Of a stretch of DNA of 64,000 bases, positions 33,048 through 42,528 are shown piece by piece. Made by a program: the position numbers and the translations under genes. Location: the NCBI GenBank assembly GCA_903919125.1, contig CAIXGS010000028.1:1-64000 (forward strand), written 5' to 3'. This stretch comes from an uncultured Spartobacteria bacterium (lineage in GTDB: Bacteria; Verrucomicrobiota; Verrucomicrobiia; Chthoniobacterales; Chthoniobacteraceae). The number at the start of each line of letters is the position of its first letter. The stretch's first letter is position 1. Under the pieces are notes generated by a model. It was not told where the DNA came from, ran no database searches, and was given only the letters and a program-made list of their open reading frames with translations.

Positions 33048-35279
33048 TTAAGCGTAAAGGGACTCCACTGAGGGTTGCGAGGGAGCAGCGGAATCAGAGG
33101 CTGGAAAACCTTTGGTGGCTTCGGAGGAGGCGGGGGCGCGGAAATCGCGACTCAAGGAAGCCGAGGCGGCGTTGTTCTCCATCTGCTGCCGACGATCGCC
33201 GCCACTCGTGCCATTTTCTGAAAAGTTGCCTGTTCCAAAGTTAGAGCTCCCTTCAAAGGAAGCATTTACTACTTTGAGATCGGCAGATTCCTTCGTCACA
33301 AAGCCATTCCATTGGGCCTCGATAGACTTTAAGAGCGTCTGGGATTCCGAACGGAAAGATGCCTGCAAACCAACGGAACTCATTCGCAGCTCGACCCCTA
33401 GGGAGGAGCCATCCTCAAGACGAACCTCCACAGAAAGATGGTTTGGATTCTCAGAACGAGCGCGCTGCACTGCATCCTGAACAGTCCTCCATACTTCACC
33501 GGCCTTCACCTGAACAGGAGGGAGAACCGTGGGCTTGGATTTCACTTCAGGAGTATGGAGATGGACGGGCGCCGAAATCAGCGTGTCCGATGAGGAAAAA
33601 TCCACCGCGCGGGAAGACGTGTCCTCTGAAGAAACAAGGGCCGTTTCGACAGTCGACTGCTCCTGAATTGATGTGTTTTCCTTTGCCACAGCCCTTCCAT
33701 TAGCACCTAGCGTGCCATGTTTGGTTTCTGGGGCTGGGACGGCGCTTTCTGGCGCAGAATCTGAGGTCGGAGCGGCCTGCTTCGGCTGAGCCTGTGTTTG
33801 CTGGGTGTTTGACTGGCCTTGGAAATTGCTTTGGCCGCCATTTGACGCTTGTTCGCCAATAGGTTGGGGCTGAACAGGCGCTGCGGGCAAAACTTCAGAT
33901 TGGCTGGTGCCAAATGCCGTGTCAGTGCTTACCACAACTTCCGACTTGGATGAATCTGCCTTGGGGGCGTTCCGCGCAACTTCTTGAGCTGCAGCGAAAA
34001 ATTCGCCCACGGCGTTTGTTACCGGCTGGGCTGCCTGAGAAACCACAGCGGCCTGGAGCTGTGAATTGGGTAATGCAGCTGTTGCGGCAGTGACGGCTGT
34101 TAAATTAGAATTTGGAGAAATCTGCACTGAGGCGAGTGGCACGGAAACCCTCGGCAACTCCTTCACCACGGGCACCACCAGACGTGCTAACGATGCGATG
34201 CTAGCATCAAGCGGCGCACCAATTTGCACAGGAGCAGCAAGCGCACCTTGGGCGGCTAACACAGACGACTGAGCTTCGGTCTCTTGGGAAGCCGTGCCGT
34301 TGAGCGCCTGCAAGGCCGTCCAGTTTTGCTCAGCTGAGAACTGGGCGCGTGACTGCTTCGCCACGGCATCCAAGAGCAATGGGGAGATTTGGATTGTCAC
34401 GCTTCCTTGATCCGCAGACGGAAGGAACTGTGGGAGCAGAGCGGCTGCAGATGAGTCGTTCGCGGGTTGGTTAGCAGGCTGGTTGGCGAACTGAAAAGAC
34501 GTCTGAGCGGTGGCTGATTGAACAGGAGCGTCTGCCTGCGGTCCGGCAGGTTGGCCAACTGCGGCGGACTGGATATTTTTGCCGAGTGTAGCGTTTGAGT
34601 TGCCGGACGTTAAAGAAGCAATCCCAGAGGCGCGAAACTTATCTTGGAACGCAAGCAAGGCCGCGTCGGTTATCGGCGAGGTGGATGAGGCTGAGGTCGT
34701 TAGCGCGGATGACGACGGCGCTAGAGCGGATGGCAAGGAACCGAGCAAATCGGAAGTAGCCGAGACGAGAGCGACAACGGGAGCCGCATTGGTTGATTGA
34801 GTCGCTTGAGCCCCCTGGGAAAGCGCAGCGATTGCAGCGGCAGCAGCAGCCTCAAGCGCAAGTTCGGTGGGATCCTGAAGGCGGGGATCAGAAGGAAGCT
34901 GGTCGGCGTGCAGGGAGTCCTTGAGGGACGCATCTTTCTGAGACGCGCTGTCCTGCGCTTTTTGCGAGGCACTCAAAGCATTGCCCTGCGCAGCGGATTG
35001 GGAGCTCGCGTCATTCTGCACGGATTGCGCCGCTTGAGCGGCACGGTCAGCGCGGTCGGAAGCAGTCACCCTAGAGGATTGCGAATCCTTGCGGGCGATC
35101 GAGTTTGCTTTCGTCGCCGGATCTACTTGCCCAACGCCAAGAAGTTTACTGAAGCCGCTTGGATCGTTCTGATCGAGTCCAGTGACATTATTAGTGACGC
35201 TGCGATCAGCCTTCTCCGCCTTAGGAGTTTGGAAGAAGCTCGCTACGAAATTGGCCTGCTCTGGATTAGAAACTTTCAT
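33048..35279 (-). CDS. fliK: Flagellar hook-length control protein FliK
   Basis: A 743-residue protein of low complexity (Ala, Gln, Ser, Pro) through most of its length. The C-terminal FliK domain spans about residues 600-690 (SENPNHLSVEVRLEDGSSLG, VGLQASFRSESQTLL). FliK acts as a secreted ruler and triggers the FlhB switch; longer proteins usually go with longer hooks. Typical FliK is 400-500 residues. It overlaps the motE-like gene by 4 nt and precedes flgD. Sequence similarity is confined to the C-terminal domain, but order and composition agree. Confidence 0.85.
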   Translation of the reverse strand: MKVSNPEQANFVASFFQTPKAEKADRSVTNNVTGLDQNDPSGFSKLLGVGQVDPATKANSIARKDSQSSRVTASDRADRAAQAAQSVQNDASSQSAAQGNALSASQKAQDSASQKDASLKDSLHADQLPSDPRLQDPTELALEAAAAAAIAALSQGAQATQSTNAAPVVALVSATSDLLGSLPSALAPSSSALTTSASSTSPITDAALLAFQDKFRASGIASLTSGNSNATLGKNIQSAAVGQPAGPQADAPVQSATAQTSFQFANQPANQPANDSSAAALLPQFLPSADQGSVTIQISPLLLDAVAKQSRAQFSAEQNWTALQALNGTASQETEAQSSVLAAQGALAAPVQIGAPLDASIASLARLVVPVVKELPRVSVPLASVQISPNSNLTAVTAATAALPNSQLQAAVVSQAAQPVTNAVGEFFAAAQEVARNAPKADSSKSEVVVSTDTAFGTSQSEVLPAAPVQPQPIGEQASNGGQSNFQGQSNTQQTQAQPKQAAPTSDSAPESAVPAPETKHGTLGANGRAVAKENTSIQEQSTVETALVSSEDTSSRAVDFSSSDTLISAPVHLHTPEVKSKPTVLPPVQVKAGEVWRTVQDAVQRARSENPNHLSVEVRLEDGSSLGVELRMSSVGLQASFRSESQTLLKSIEAQWNGFVTKESADLKVVNASFEGSSNFGTGNFSENGTSGGDRRQQMENNAASASLSRDFRAPASSEATKGFPASDSAAPSQPSVESLYA

Positions 35280-35983
35280 TGTGCGACCTCTTTTTTAATT
35301 GCCCTCATCAAGCGCAGTTTGTCTGAAATACGAGCGGCGCGCTTGGACGGCGGTTCGTCGTTAGACTTGTCGGGCATTTGACCCATGGCTCCCAAGATGA
35401 GCGCCACACGCTCCGGTTTCATTTGAGAAAGGATTTTCACCACGGTATTTTCGTCTAACTCGCGGAGAATGGGCACCGCATTAGCTGGCGGCATGATAGT
35501 ATAGGTCGACACCAACTTTTTAAGATTGTCTTTTTCGTTGTCAGAAATCTCAACGATTCGAGCCTCCAAATCTTGGCGCAACTTCGTCACCTCAGCTTTG
35601 ACTCGCTCGACTTCCTGTCTTTCAGCCGTGACTTGAGAGGACAGCGCGGCCAGATCCTTTTGCTCTTCCAAAATGTTTTGGCGCTCGCTTTTAAGCTCGG
35701 TAATGAGCTCATCTACTGCCGCGGTTTTAAAGTTCCAAACACTCGCACGCTTTGCATTTGCGTACGCGTTAGTCATGTTTTTATAAGCCTCATCAGCGTC
35801 AGCATCCGCTTTTTCCTGACGTTCCTTTTCTTCCTTCGCTGCAACTTCAGCGGCGCTGGGTTGCTTTTCCGGAAGACGGATAGTCGACTTGAGCTTAGCG
35901 ACTTCCATGTTTAAGAAAACAAAGGAGCACGCCGCGTTTACAACGAAGGCAAGGACAGCTAAAAACCAAGGGGCAGCCAGCAT
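35276..35983 (-). CDS. MotE/MgtE-N-like coiled-coil protein
   Basis: A 235-residue protein with one N-terminal membrane helix (PWFLAVLAFVVNAACSFVFL), a long charged coiled coil (about residues 40-155) and a C-terminal helical domain resembling the MgtE N-domain/FliG-like fold (VPILRELDENTVVKILSQMK, ERVALILGAM). This arrangement is typical of MotE-type proteins encoded between fliJ and fliK, which in other bacteria help FliG or stators. It starts 3 nt from the fliJ stop and overlaps fliK by 4 nt. Confidence 0.8.
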   Translation of the reverse strand: MLAAPWFLAVLAFVVNAACSFVFLNMEVAKLKSTIRLPEKQPSAAEVAAKEEKERQEKADADADEAYKNMTNAYANAKRASVWNFKTAAVDELITELKSERQNILEEQKDLAALSSQVTAERQEVERVKAEVTKLRQDLEARIVEISDNEKDNLKKLVSTYTIMPPANAVPILRELDENTVVKILSQMKPERVALILGAMGQMPDKSNDEPPSKRAARISDKLRLMRAIKKEVAQ

Positions 35984-35985
35984 AA

Positions 35986-36534
35986 TTAAAAGGTAAATTC
36001 AGTTTCCCAAGGCATTCCGGCTCTCCCAGAAACCCTATTTCTAATAGCCATCTCTTCTACAGATTCTTCAGCGTCGCGCAAACTGGCCCCACTACGAACC
36101 GCGACCCAACGGGTGGAGATTAAGTCATCCACTGCTTTTTCTTCCTGTCGCATGACTTCAAAATTGTGATGCTCTTTATGTCGGCTTTTCAACTTATCGA
36201 GCATCTGAGTCTTTTGCCGAGCCTCCATCCAAACATTGAAGCGAACTTTCTGTAGTTGATCCGCGCGCACGAGTCGCTGGGTTAAAGTGTCACAAAAAGA
36301 ACGCTGCTGTCTGATGGCTTGCAGATAAATCAACTGATCATCCTTGCTGGAGGTTCCTTGACGTTTCGTGGCGAGCGTGTCCTGTAAAATCTCCAAATCA
36401 CCGAGGCCAGCCTCTAAAGAGAGAAATGTACGGTTATAGAACGCTACCGCCTCTGCATAAGAGTCTTTCGCCACGTCTTCCTCACGGGAACGCAGATTCA
36501 AGACAGTCTCTAAACTAAACTTGAAGGCTTTCAT
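35986..36534 (-). CDS. fliJ: Flagellar export chaperone/stalk protein FliJ
   Basis: A 182-residue coiled-coil protein beginning MKAFKFSLETVLNLRSREED, the FliJ family opening (KFRFxLExVLxxR). The rest is long helices with a heptad pattern. FliJ links the FliI ATPase ring to FlhA. I chose ATG 36534 over the upstream ATG at 36549 because the family signature starts there. It follows fliI by about 33 nt. Confidence 0.85.
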   Translation of the reverse strand: MKAFKFSLETVLNLRSREEDVAKDSYAEAVAFYNRTFLSLEAGLGDLEILQDTLATKRQGTSSKDDQLIYLQAIRQQRSFCDTLTQRLVRADQLQKVRFNVWMEARQKTQMLDKLKSRHKEHHNFEVMRQEEKAVDDLISTRWVAVRSGASLRDAEESVEEMAIRNRVSGRAGMPWETEFTF

Positions 36535-36567
36535 CTCTCTACAGATCAAACAAAAAATTGAATAGGC

Positions 36568-37884
36568 TTAAACGAGGCCAGAGACTTTCTGCCAAGCTTC
36601 CTCACGGGTGGTTTTGGTCCCCATAGGTTGCCGGAGAAACTCCATCATTGGTTCATAGCGCTCAATGGCATGATCCACCTTGGGATTCGATCCGCGAGCA
36701 TAGGCACCAATGGTGATTAAGTCTTCGTTTCTACGATATACAGCCAGCAAGTCTCGGGCCCGCGCCGCGAGAAGATATTCAGATTCTGAACAAAGATCAC
36801 GATTCAACCGGCTAATGCTCTCCAAAACGTCGATCGCTGGGAAATGATTCGCTGTAGCCAACTGTCGCGTCAGCACGATATGCCCGTCCAAAATCCCTCG
36901 CGCCGCATCAGCGATGGGCTCGTTCATGTCATCACCCTCGACCAAAACAGTGTAGAACGCGGTAATCGCCCCCACTTCACCGGAGCCGGTGCGCTCCATA
37001 AGCCTCGGTAACATCGCAAACACCGAGGGCGTGTAACCCCGGCTGCTGGGCGGCTCCCCGATGGCCAAGCCAACCTCCCGCTGCGCCATCGCAAAACGGG
37101 TTACCGAATCCATCATGAAAAGCACCTGCTTGCCCTGATCCCGAAAATGTTCCGCAATCGCGGTAGCCGTAAAGGCTGCACGAAGACGCACAAGAGCCGG
37201 CTGGTCTGATGTGGAAACAATTACCACGGACCGCTTTAATCCTTCCTCACCCAAATCTTTCTCCAAAAATTCGCGCACCTCTCTGCCGCGTTCACCCACC
37301 AGTGCAATCACGTTCACGTCACTTTGCGCACCGCGTGCCATCATCCCGATGAGCGTCGATTTGCCGACGCCGCTGCCGGAAAAAATGCCCATGCGCTGCC
37401 CACGGCCCACTGGGGTAAAAACGTCCAACGCTTTGACTCCCGTGGAAAAGGGCTCCATAATACGTTGCCGCAAAAGAGGATGGGGCGGAGTGGCTCGCAG
37501 CGGAACCGTGGGCATCGCGGGAAGCGGACCTTTACCGTCTATCGGTCGCGCGAGCCCGTCAAGGACACGACCGCGCAGTGACGGCCCCACTGGCACGCCA
37601 GTGGCGTAGGTCGTCGCCATGACTTCCGAACCGACCCGAATCCTATCCATCTCTCCTAATGGCATTAACAAAAGCCTGTGTCCACGGAAACCCACCACCT
37701 CAGCAAACATCGGCTCTTCACCGACTTCCGAGGCGACCTGGCAAACTTCACCTAGAGAAAGGTTAGGCCCATCGGATTCCAGCACCAAACCGGTCACTTG
37801 TACCACGTGCCCGATGCGTTGCGCCAAGCGTCCAGAACGCAAACGCTCCGACAACCGATCCCCTGCCCAAAGTTCGCCGTTCAT
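36568..37884 (-). CDS. fliI: Flagellum-specific ATPase FliI
   Basis: A 438-residue F1-like ATPase that energises flagellar protein export. Walker A is GSGVGKST (170-177). Walker B lies in QVLFMMDSVTRFAMAQREV, and the family motif EPPSSRGYTPSVFAMLPRL is intact. The N-terminal beta domain and C-terminal helical domain are present. It starts 7 nt after the fliH stop. Confidence 0.96.
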   Translation of the reverse strand: MNGELWAGDRLSERLRSGRLAQRIGHVVQVTGLVLESDGPNLSLGEVCQVASEVGEEPMFAEVVGFRGHRLLLMPLGEMDRIRVGSEVMATTYATGVPVGPSLRGRVLDGLARPIDGKGPLPAMPTVPLRATPPHPLLRQRIMEPFSTGVKALDVFTPVGRGQRMGIFSGSGVGKSTLIGMMARGAQSDVNVIALVGERGREVREFLEKDLGEEGLKRSVVIVSTSDQPALVRLRAAFTATAIAEHFRDQGKQVLFMMDSVTRFAMAQREVGLAIGEPPSSRGYTPSVFAMLPRLMERTGSGEVGAITAFYTVLVEGDDMNEPIADAARGILDGHIVLTRQLATANHFPAIDVLESISRLNRDLCSESEYLLAARARDLLAVYRRNEDLITIGAYARGSNPKVDHAIERYEPMMEFLRQPMGTKTTREEAWQKVSGLV

Positions 37885-37891
37885 AGGACTC

Positions 37892-38476
37892 CTAGCTCAG
37901 CAGTCCCTCGACGGACTTGAGTTTCGAGGACATCCGTCCGTCCATCACTCCGAAACGCGTTTTGACTAAACAATCTCCCGGCTTCAATTCGTCATTTTCA
38001 ACTAGGCGCAGATTCTGAAATTTATGACGCAACTCCTTGTCAAACCCGTCCACCTTAGCCAGATCAGAGGGAGAAAACTGGACCTCCACGGTATCCGCAC
38101 CAGGCGCGACGTCCGCGAGTAAATCATTGGCGACACTGCGCACAAAAGCGGCGTCTATGGGGAGTGCTCCCACCACGCGGGCCGTGGCTTCCGCGATTAA
38201 GCGGGGCAAAAGGACGCGCATCTGAGAAAGCGATTCGTCGTGACGATCCAGCAACCGTGAAAAAGCGCCCTCAGTCGCGGTTTTGACATCCGCTTGAGCT
38301 TCAAGAAGTTTTGGCTCTAAAACTCGGCGAACATCTTCCCCACCGCGTTTGAAAGCTTCATGCACTGCCTCGTCAAACTGCTCCTCAGTATAGGTCACGA
38401 CCGGGCGCTGTCCGACCAAGTGAATGGAGCGGGGCACCTCGGAAAAGGCCAACGTAGAACGCGCAGAAGGAACCAT
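37892..38476 (-). CDS. fliH: Flagellar assembly protein FliH
   Basis: A 194-residue regulator of FliI. The middle is a long helix (EAFKRGGEDVRRVLEPKLLE), and the C-terminal E-subunit-like domain contains VRSVANDLLADVAPG and KLNLRLVEND-type elements ending in GDCLVKTRFGVMDGRMSSK. Gene order between fliG and fliI supports the call. Four bases separate it from the fliG stop. Confidence 0.85.
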   Translation of the reverse strand: MVPSARSTLAFSEVPRSIHLVGQRPVVTYTEEQFDEAVHEAFKRGGEDVRRVLEPKLLEAQADVKTATEGAFSRLLDRHDESLSQMRVLLPRLIAEATARVVGALPIDAAFVRSVANDLLADVAPGADTVEVQFSPSDLAKVDGFDKELRHKFQNLRLVENDELKPGDCLVKTRFGVMDGRMSSKLKSVEGLLS

Positions 38477-38479
38477 TTG

Positions 38480-39475
38480 CTAGTCCGAAAGATCGAGTGA
38501 CACGGTGCCTTCCTCGTCCAACTTGCGAGCGACCGCGATGACAAGGTCCTGAGCCTTCTCCACATCTTTGGCGCGCATATTGGGAAGCACCTCTACTTCT
38601 TCCTTCACCCCCGCAGCCTGACGTTTGGACATAATTGCGTAAAACGCGTTGGCCGTCTCGGCCGAAGAGCCCTTGAGGGCCTTGGCCAAATCGGCGATGT
38701 CCACCTCCTTGAGGATCTTGCGGAGATCGTCGGGGTTGAGCCGAACCAAATCCACGAAGCCGAACACCTTCTTGCGGATGGCGTTGCCCAAATCTGCGTT
38801 GCGGGCGTCCAAGGCTGTGAGCAAGGTTTTCCGGGTCTCCTTGTCCATCGTGTTGAGGATCTCGGCTGCAACGTCGATCCCGCCCGCTTTTTGAAGTCCC
38901 TGCTGGGCGCGGCGATCGAAGTGCTTCTGCAAATTCGAGGACACCTTCTTAACCCAATCCCGAGAAGTCGGCTCCATAGTTCCGAGACGCTCGATGACTT
39001 CTTCTCTTTGCTCGGGAGTCAGCAACGCAACGACTTGTGAGGCCTTCTTCGATTCCATGAAGGAAAGAATGAATGCGATCGTCTGCATCTGCTCAGCGCG
39101 CAATAAGTTAAAGATCTGACGTCCGTCCATTTCCGACATCCCGTCGTCAAGATCCTTGGGTGAAATCGGAGCGACACGGCTCATGACTTTCACTGCTTGA
39201 AAGTCTCCCTTGGCGAGCTCCAGAGAATGTTGCGCCATCGAGGCACCGCCCAATGCAGCTTGAATCCCCTCAAAGACTACTGACGAAAACTCGTCGAGGA
39301 TAGCATCGCGCATGCTTGGATCCACGTACGGAATCGAAACCATTTCCCGCGCAACAGCCTCCAATTGAGCACCACTAAAGTTGCGCAACAGTTCGCCTGC
39401 CGATTCTGGTCCAAGAAGGATCAGAAAGGCAGCAAGCTTTTGCGTCCGATTAAGATTGGAATAGGATGCAGTCAT
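38480..39475 (-). CDS. fliG: Flagellar motor switch protein FliG
   Basis: A 331-residue C-ring protein binding FliF, FliM and MotA. The N-terminal domain has LNRTQKLAAFLILLGPESAG, the middle carries EEVIERLGTMEPTSRDWVKK, and the C-terminal motor domain includes VFGFVDLVRLNPDDLRKIL and the helix with the charged torque residues (DLAKALKGSSAETANAFYAI). Length is standard. It lies between fliF and fliH. Confidence 0.95.
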   Translation of the reverse strand: MTASYSNLNRTQKLAAFLILLGPESAGELLRNFSGAQLEAVAREMVSIPYVDPSMRDAILDEFSSVVFEGIQAALGGASMAQHSLELAKGDFQAVKVMSRVAPISPKDLDDGMSEMDGRQIFNLLRAEQMQTIAFILSFMESKKASQVVALLTPEQREEVIERLGTMEPTSRDWVKKVSSNLQKHFDRRAQQGLQKAGGIDVAAEILNTMDKETRKTLLTALDARNADLGNAIRKKVFGFVDLVRLNPDDLRKILKEVDIADLAKALKGSSAETANAFYAIMSKRQAAGVKEEVEVLPNMRAKDVEKAQDLVIAVARKLDEEGTVSLDLSD

Positions 39476-39539
39476 TGGGACCGGAAAACTTAAGATGAGA
39501 TAAACTCGGTGAGCTCGGAAAGATGTTCAGCAAGGAACG

Positions 39540-41126
39540 CTAGCTATTCTCCACGGACTTGTCCGCAGACATCCAATTTTGAAGAGCTGCCCCAATATTG
39601 TCCGGCTTGCGGCGAATCATGTCATTGATCAGTTCAACCGTGACAGGTTGCGTGAAGCCTGGGGAAGATGTTTTTCCGTTGGTCAAAGAGCTTTGGGCTT
39701 CGGTATCCACCTGAGAGGAGAGCATTTCCATCGGAATTTCATCCGGCTTGGTCTTGCCGAGCATCCGCACGAAAGCCACGAAGAGTATCACCGCCACCAA
39801 CACCGCGCCTGCGTCCCGCAGCAAATCTGAATTCTGTGACACGGAGTCCATCCAACTGGAGTTGTCGGGAGCCGCGTAGAAAACCTTATCGGCAACCTCT
39901 ATGGAAACCAACTCCTTCAGCAATGCTGGGGTTGCCTTGATTCCCAAGGCGTTCGCCACAACAGGGAGGAGCATTGCTTTACGGGCGTCAACTAAAGTTT
40001 GCTTTTTAGCAGGATCCTTCGCTGCGATAATGTCCGCCGTGGGTGCGACCATGACTGTCGCAGAAAGACGGGAGACACTGCCTGGAGCCTTCACGGAGTT
40101 CGTCACGACCTTGTTGATTTCGAAGTTAGTGCTCTTGTTCTTCTTGGTCATCTCGGTGTTCTCGCCCGACTTGTTCCCCCCAGCTTCGGCATTGATGTTT
40201 GCCGTGGTGCCGACCGGTTGAGCGGAGGGCTCCGTCTTGTTTGTGACACTCGAGTCGTCTTGAGTTGTCTCAGTGCGAACGACTTGACCTTCTGGATCGA
40301 ACTTCTCCGTATTCGTGGAAATAGCCTCGGATTCGAGCTCCGCAGACACACGGACTACTGCCTGATTCGGCCCCAACACTCGCGAGAGCATACTTTCCAC
40401 TTTGTTAGCAAAATAATCTTCCACGCTCCGCCGCAAGCGCATCTGGGCGGTGGCCGGCCCCATGAGGGGGTCGTCCTTGAGGCCTTCGGTTAGGTTCTGT
40501 CCGCGATTATCAACCACCGTAACATCTTCGGGTTTTAGGCCTTCCACGGAATTCGCTACGAGGAAGCGGACGGAATTTACCTGCTCCACGTTGAGCGAAC
40601 CTTCAATCATGACAGATGCCGTGGGCTTGGTGCGCACATCGGTAAAAAGCAATTTGTTATCTGGCATGACCACCATGACGCGGGCGGAGCGAACGCCCTG
40701 CAATTGTCCGATGGTACGACTGAGTTCACCCTGCACCGCACGAGTGTAATTTGTGCGCTGGATGAAATCTGAGACCCCAAAATTGCCACGATCGAAGATC
40801 TCGAAGCCAACCCCTTCTCCAGAAGGAATACCCTTCGTTGCCAAGGCCATGCGCGCCTTGTAAACCTGATCGGAAGAGACGTAAATGGCGGTCCCATTCG
40901 CGCCCATTTCGCTCTTGATGCCAAGTTCCTGAATGGAGGCCATGACGGAGGAAACGTCCTTTGGACTCAGCCTGCCGTACAGCAGTTGCATTTGGGGACG
41001 CTGCGACCAAGCCACGAGGGCAACCATTCCGGCGATCACCGAGAACGCGGTCACGGCCAGCGTCACTCGCTGATTGATCCCGAGTTGGGACCAAAGTTGT
41101 CTGATTTGTTGAAAGAGCGAATTCAT
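39540..41126 (-). CDS. fliF: Flagellar MS-ring protein FliF
   Basis: A 528-residue inner-membrane ring protein. The N-terminal helix (RVTLAVTAFSVIAGMVALVA) is followed by the YscJ/FliF ring-building region (LYGRLSPKDVSSVMASIQEL, GIPSGEGVGFEIFDRGNFG, RTIGQLQGVRSARVMVVMPD). A C-terminal helix (AGAVLVAVILFVAFVRML) and a short tail bind FliG. I chose ATG 41126; the frame extends to 41147 with seven extra residues. It follows fliE. Confidence 0.95.
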   Translation of the reverse strand: MNSLFQQIRQLWSQLGINQRVTLAVTAFSVIAGMVALVAWSQRPQMQLLYGRLSPKDVSSVMASIQELGIKSEMGANGTAIYVSSDQVYKARMALATKGIPSGEGVGFEIFDRGNFGVSDFIQRTNYTRAVQGELSRTIGQLQGVRSARVMVVMPDNKLLFTDVRTKPTASVMIEGSLNVEQVNSVRFLVANSVEGLKPEDVTVVDNRGQNLTEGLKDDPLMGPATAQMRLRRSVEDYFANKVESMLSRVLGPNQAVVRVSAELESEAISTNTEKFDPEGQVVRTETTQDDSSVTNKTEPSAQPVGTTANINAEAGGNKSGENTEMTKKNKSTNFEINKVVTNSVKAPGSVSRLSATVMVAPTADIIAAKDPAKKQTLVDARKAMLLPVVANALGIKATPALLKELVSIEVADKVFYAAPDNSSWMDSVSQNSDLLRDAGAVLVAVILFVAFVRMLGKTKPDEIPMEMLSSQVDTEAQSSLTNGKTSSPGFTQPVTVELINDMIRRKPDNIGAALQNWMSADKSVENS

Positions 41127-41153
41127 TAGTGAAGGGCTGGGGCGCAAACTTTA

Positions 41154-41534
41154 TCAGACCTGCATGCGCATGATTTCCTGATAAGATTCCACCAATTTGT
41201 TACGAACTTCCACCATCAGAGAGAAGGCGATACCAGCCTCTGAGGAAGCGATCGTCGCCTGATGCAGATTATTTGTTTCGCCTGTAAGGACTTTAGCCTT
41301 CTCCACCTCAGCGGAGCGCAGCTTGCCTTCGACCTCTGTGACGGCCTTGTTTAAGAAGTTGGAGAATTCCGCACGCATTGCCGCGCCGGGCCCCATGCCC
41401 ATGGTTGCACCAGTCATTCCGGGCATTCCAACACCCGCTGTAGCACCCGGAGAGAGCGCACCTGCCATTTCTTGAAGTTTTTCCAGTGGATTCATTTCAA
41501 CAGATCCAACCGAAGGGAGTGGTCCAATTCGCAT
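41154..41534 (-). CDS. fliE: Flagellar hook-basal body protein FliE
   Basis: A 126-residue export and rod adaptor protein joining the MS-ring to the rod. The conserved C-terminal part reads FSNFLNKAVTEVEGKLRSAE, then NNLHQATIASSEAGIAFSL and VRNKLVESYQEIMRMQV. The N-terminus is less conserved; ATG 41534 gives MRIGPLPSVG, and ATG 41495 (MNPLEKLQEM) is an alternative start. It follows flgC by 17 nt. Confidence 0.93.
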   Translation of the reverse strand: MRIGPLPSVGSVEMNPLEKLQEMAGALSPGATAGVGMPGMTGATMGMGPGAAMRAEFSNFLNKAVTEVEGKLRSAEVEKAKVLTGETNNLHQATIASSEAGIAFSLMVEVRNKLVESYQEIMRMQV

Positions 41535-41551
41535 ACGTCAGTGATCCTAAT

Positions 41552-41959
41552 TTACTTGCCGATGGACAGAGCCTTGGTGGCGAGAGACCGGGAATTACGC
41601 GCCACGGAAAGATTCGCCTCATACGCACGGGAAGCACTCATGAGATCAACCATTTCAGTCGCGATTTGAACGTTGGGAAGCTTGAGCATACCCTGCGCAT
41701 CCGCATGCGGATGGCCGGGATTATAAACCTCTTCGCCTGGGGTCGGATCTTTCTTCATCCCAGCGACACGGACGCCTTTTTCAGCGTTGTTCACACCGCC
41801 GAGCACCGTTTCAAAGGATAAAGTACGCCGTTGGTAAGGGTTACCATCGGTGTCCTTGGTGGTGTAAGCGTTCGCAATATTCTGCGCAACGATGTCCAAA
41901 CGCATTTGCTCTGCGGTCAAAGCGGAGGATGTGGCGTGGATTCCAGTGACAAAGTTCAT
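41552..41959 (-). CDS. flgC: Flagellar basal-body rod protein FlgC
   Basis: A 135-residue proximal rod protein. The N-terminal signature SSALTAEQMRLDIVAQNIAN and the C-terminal EMVDLMSASRAYEANLSVA are both intact. Length is normal. It follows flgB with an 87-nt gap and precedes fliE. Confidence 0.95.
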   Translation of the reverse strand: MNFVTGIHATSSALTAEQMRLDIVAQNIANAYTTKDTDGNPYQRRTLSFETVLGGVNNAEKGVRVAGMKKDPTPGEEVYNPGHPHADAQGMLKLPNVQIATEMVDLMSASRAYEANLSVARNSRSLATKALSIGK

Positions 41960-42046
41960 GGGATAATTTCGCTGAAAAGTTAATTAAGAGGGACGAGTGA
42001 GTGACAATAGGTGAAGAGACGTCTGAGTCAAAAGACCAATGTCAAA

Positions 42047-42424
42047 CTAGTTGATTCTTCCGCTAATGGCCATTTTCATCATCCGCATCGGACCACTCAC
42101 AAACTCGGTGAGGGCTTCGTACTCCGCCCCATTTTGGTTCATTGCCAACAATTCGTCCTGAAGCACAACGTTGTTCCCATCTTTGCGTTGGGATGGAGAC
42201 TTAATATCTTTAACCACCTCAGGCATCGCCACGGAGGTTGGTTTACCTGCTCTCATCGCCTCGGCAAACACCTTGGTAAAATCTTTGTTGATCTCCAACC
42301 GCTTGAATCCAGGAGTATCGATGTTCCCGAGATTAGAGGCAAAGATTTCCTGCCGACGCACCGCGACGTCCAAAAGCATCTTAGAGCCTTCATAGACAGG
42401 GCTGGAGAGAATTTTCTCGATCAT
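42047..42424 (-). CDS. flgB: Flagellar basal-body rod protein FlgB
   Basis: A 125-residue proximal rod subunit. The conserved RRQEIFASNLGNIDTPGFKR element lies at about 28-47, and the C-terminal helix ends VSGPMRMMKMAISGRIN. Length is normal. It is the first structural gene of the flgBC-fliEFGHIJ run and lies 104 nt after an unknown gene. Confidence 0.93.
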   Translation of the reverse strand: MIEKILSSPVYEGSKMLLDVAVRRQEIFASNLGNIDTPGFKRLEINKDFTKVFAEAMRAGKPTSVAMPEVVKDIKSPSQRKDGNNVVLQDELLAMNQNGAEYEALTEFVSGPMRMMKMAISGRIN

Positions 42425-42528
42425 CTTATCAACTTATTAAGCATTGCTTGTGCCATTACCGAACGAAAACCAGACGAAGTGGGAGCGCCCGAAAACATCA
42501 GACAACGTTTGAATGAAGTCCATGCGTC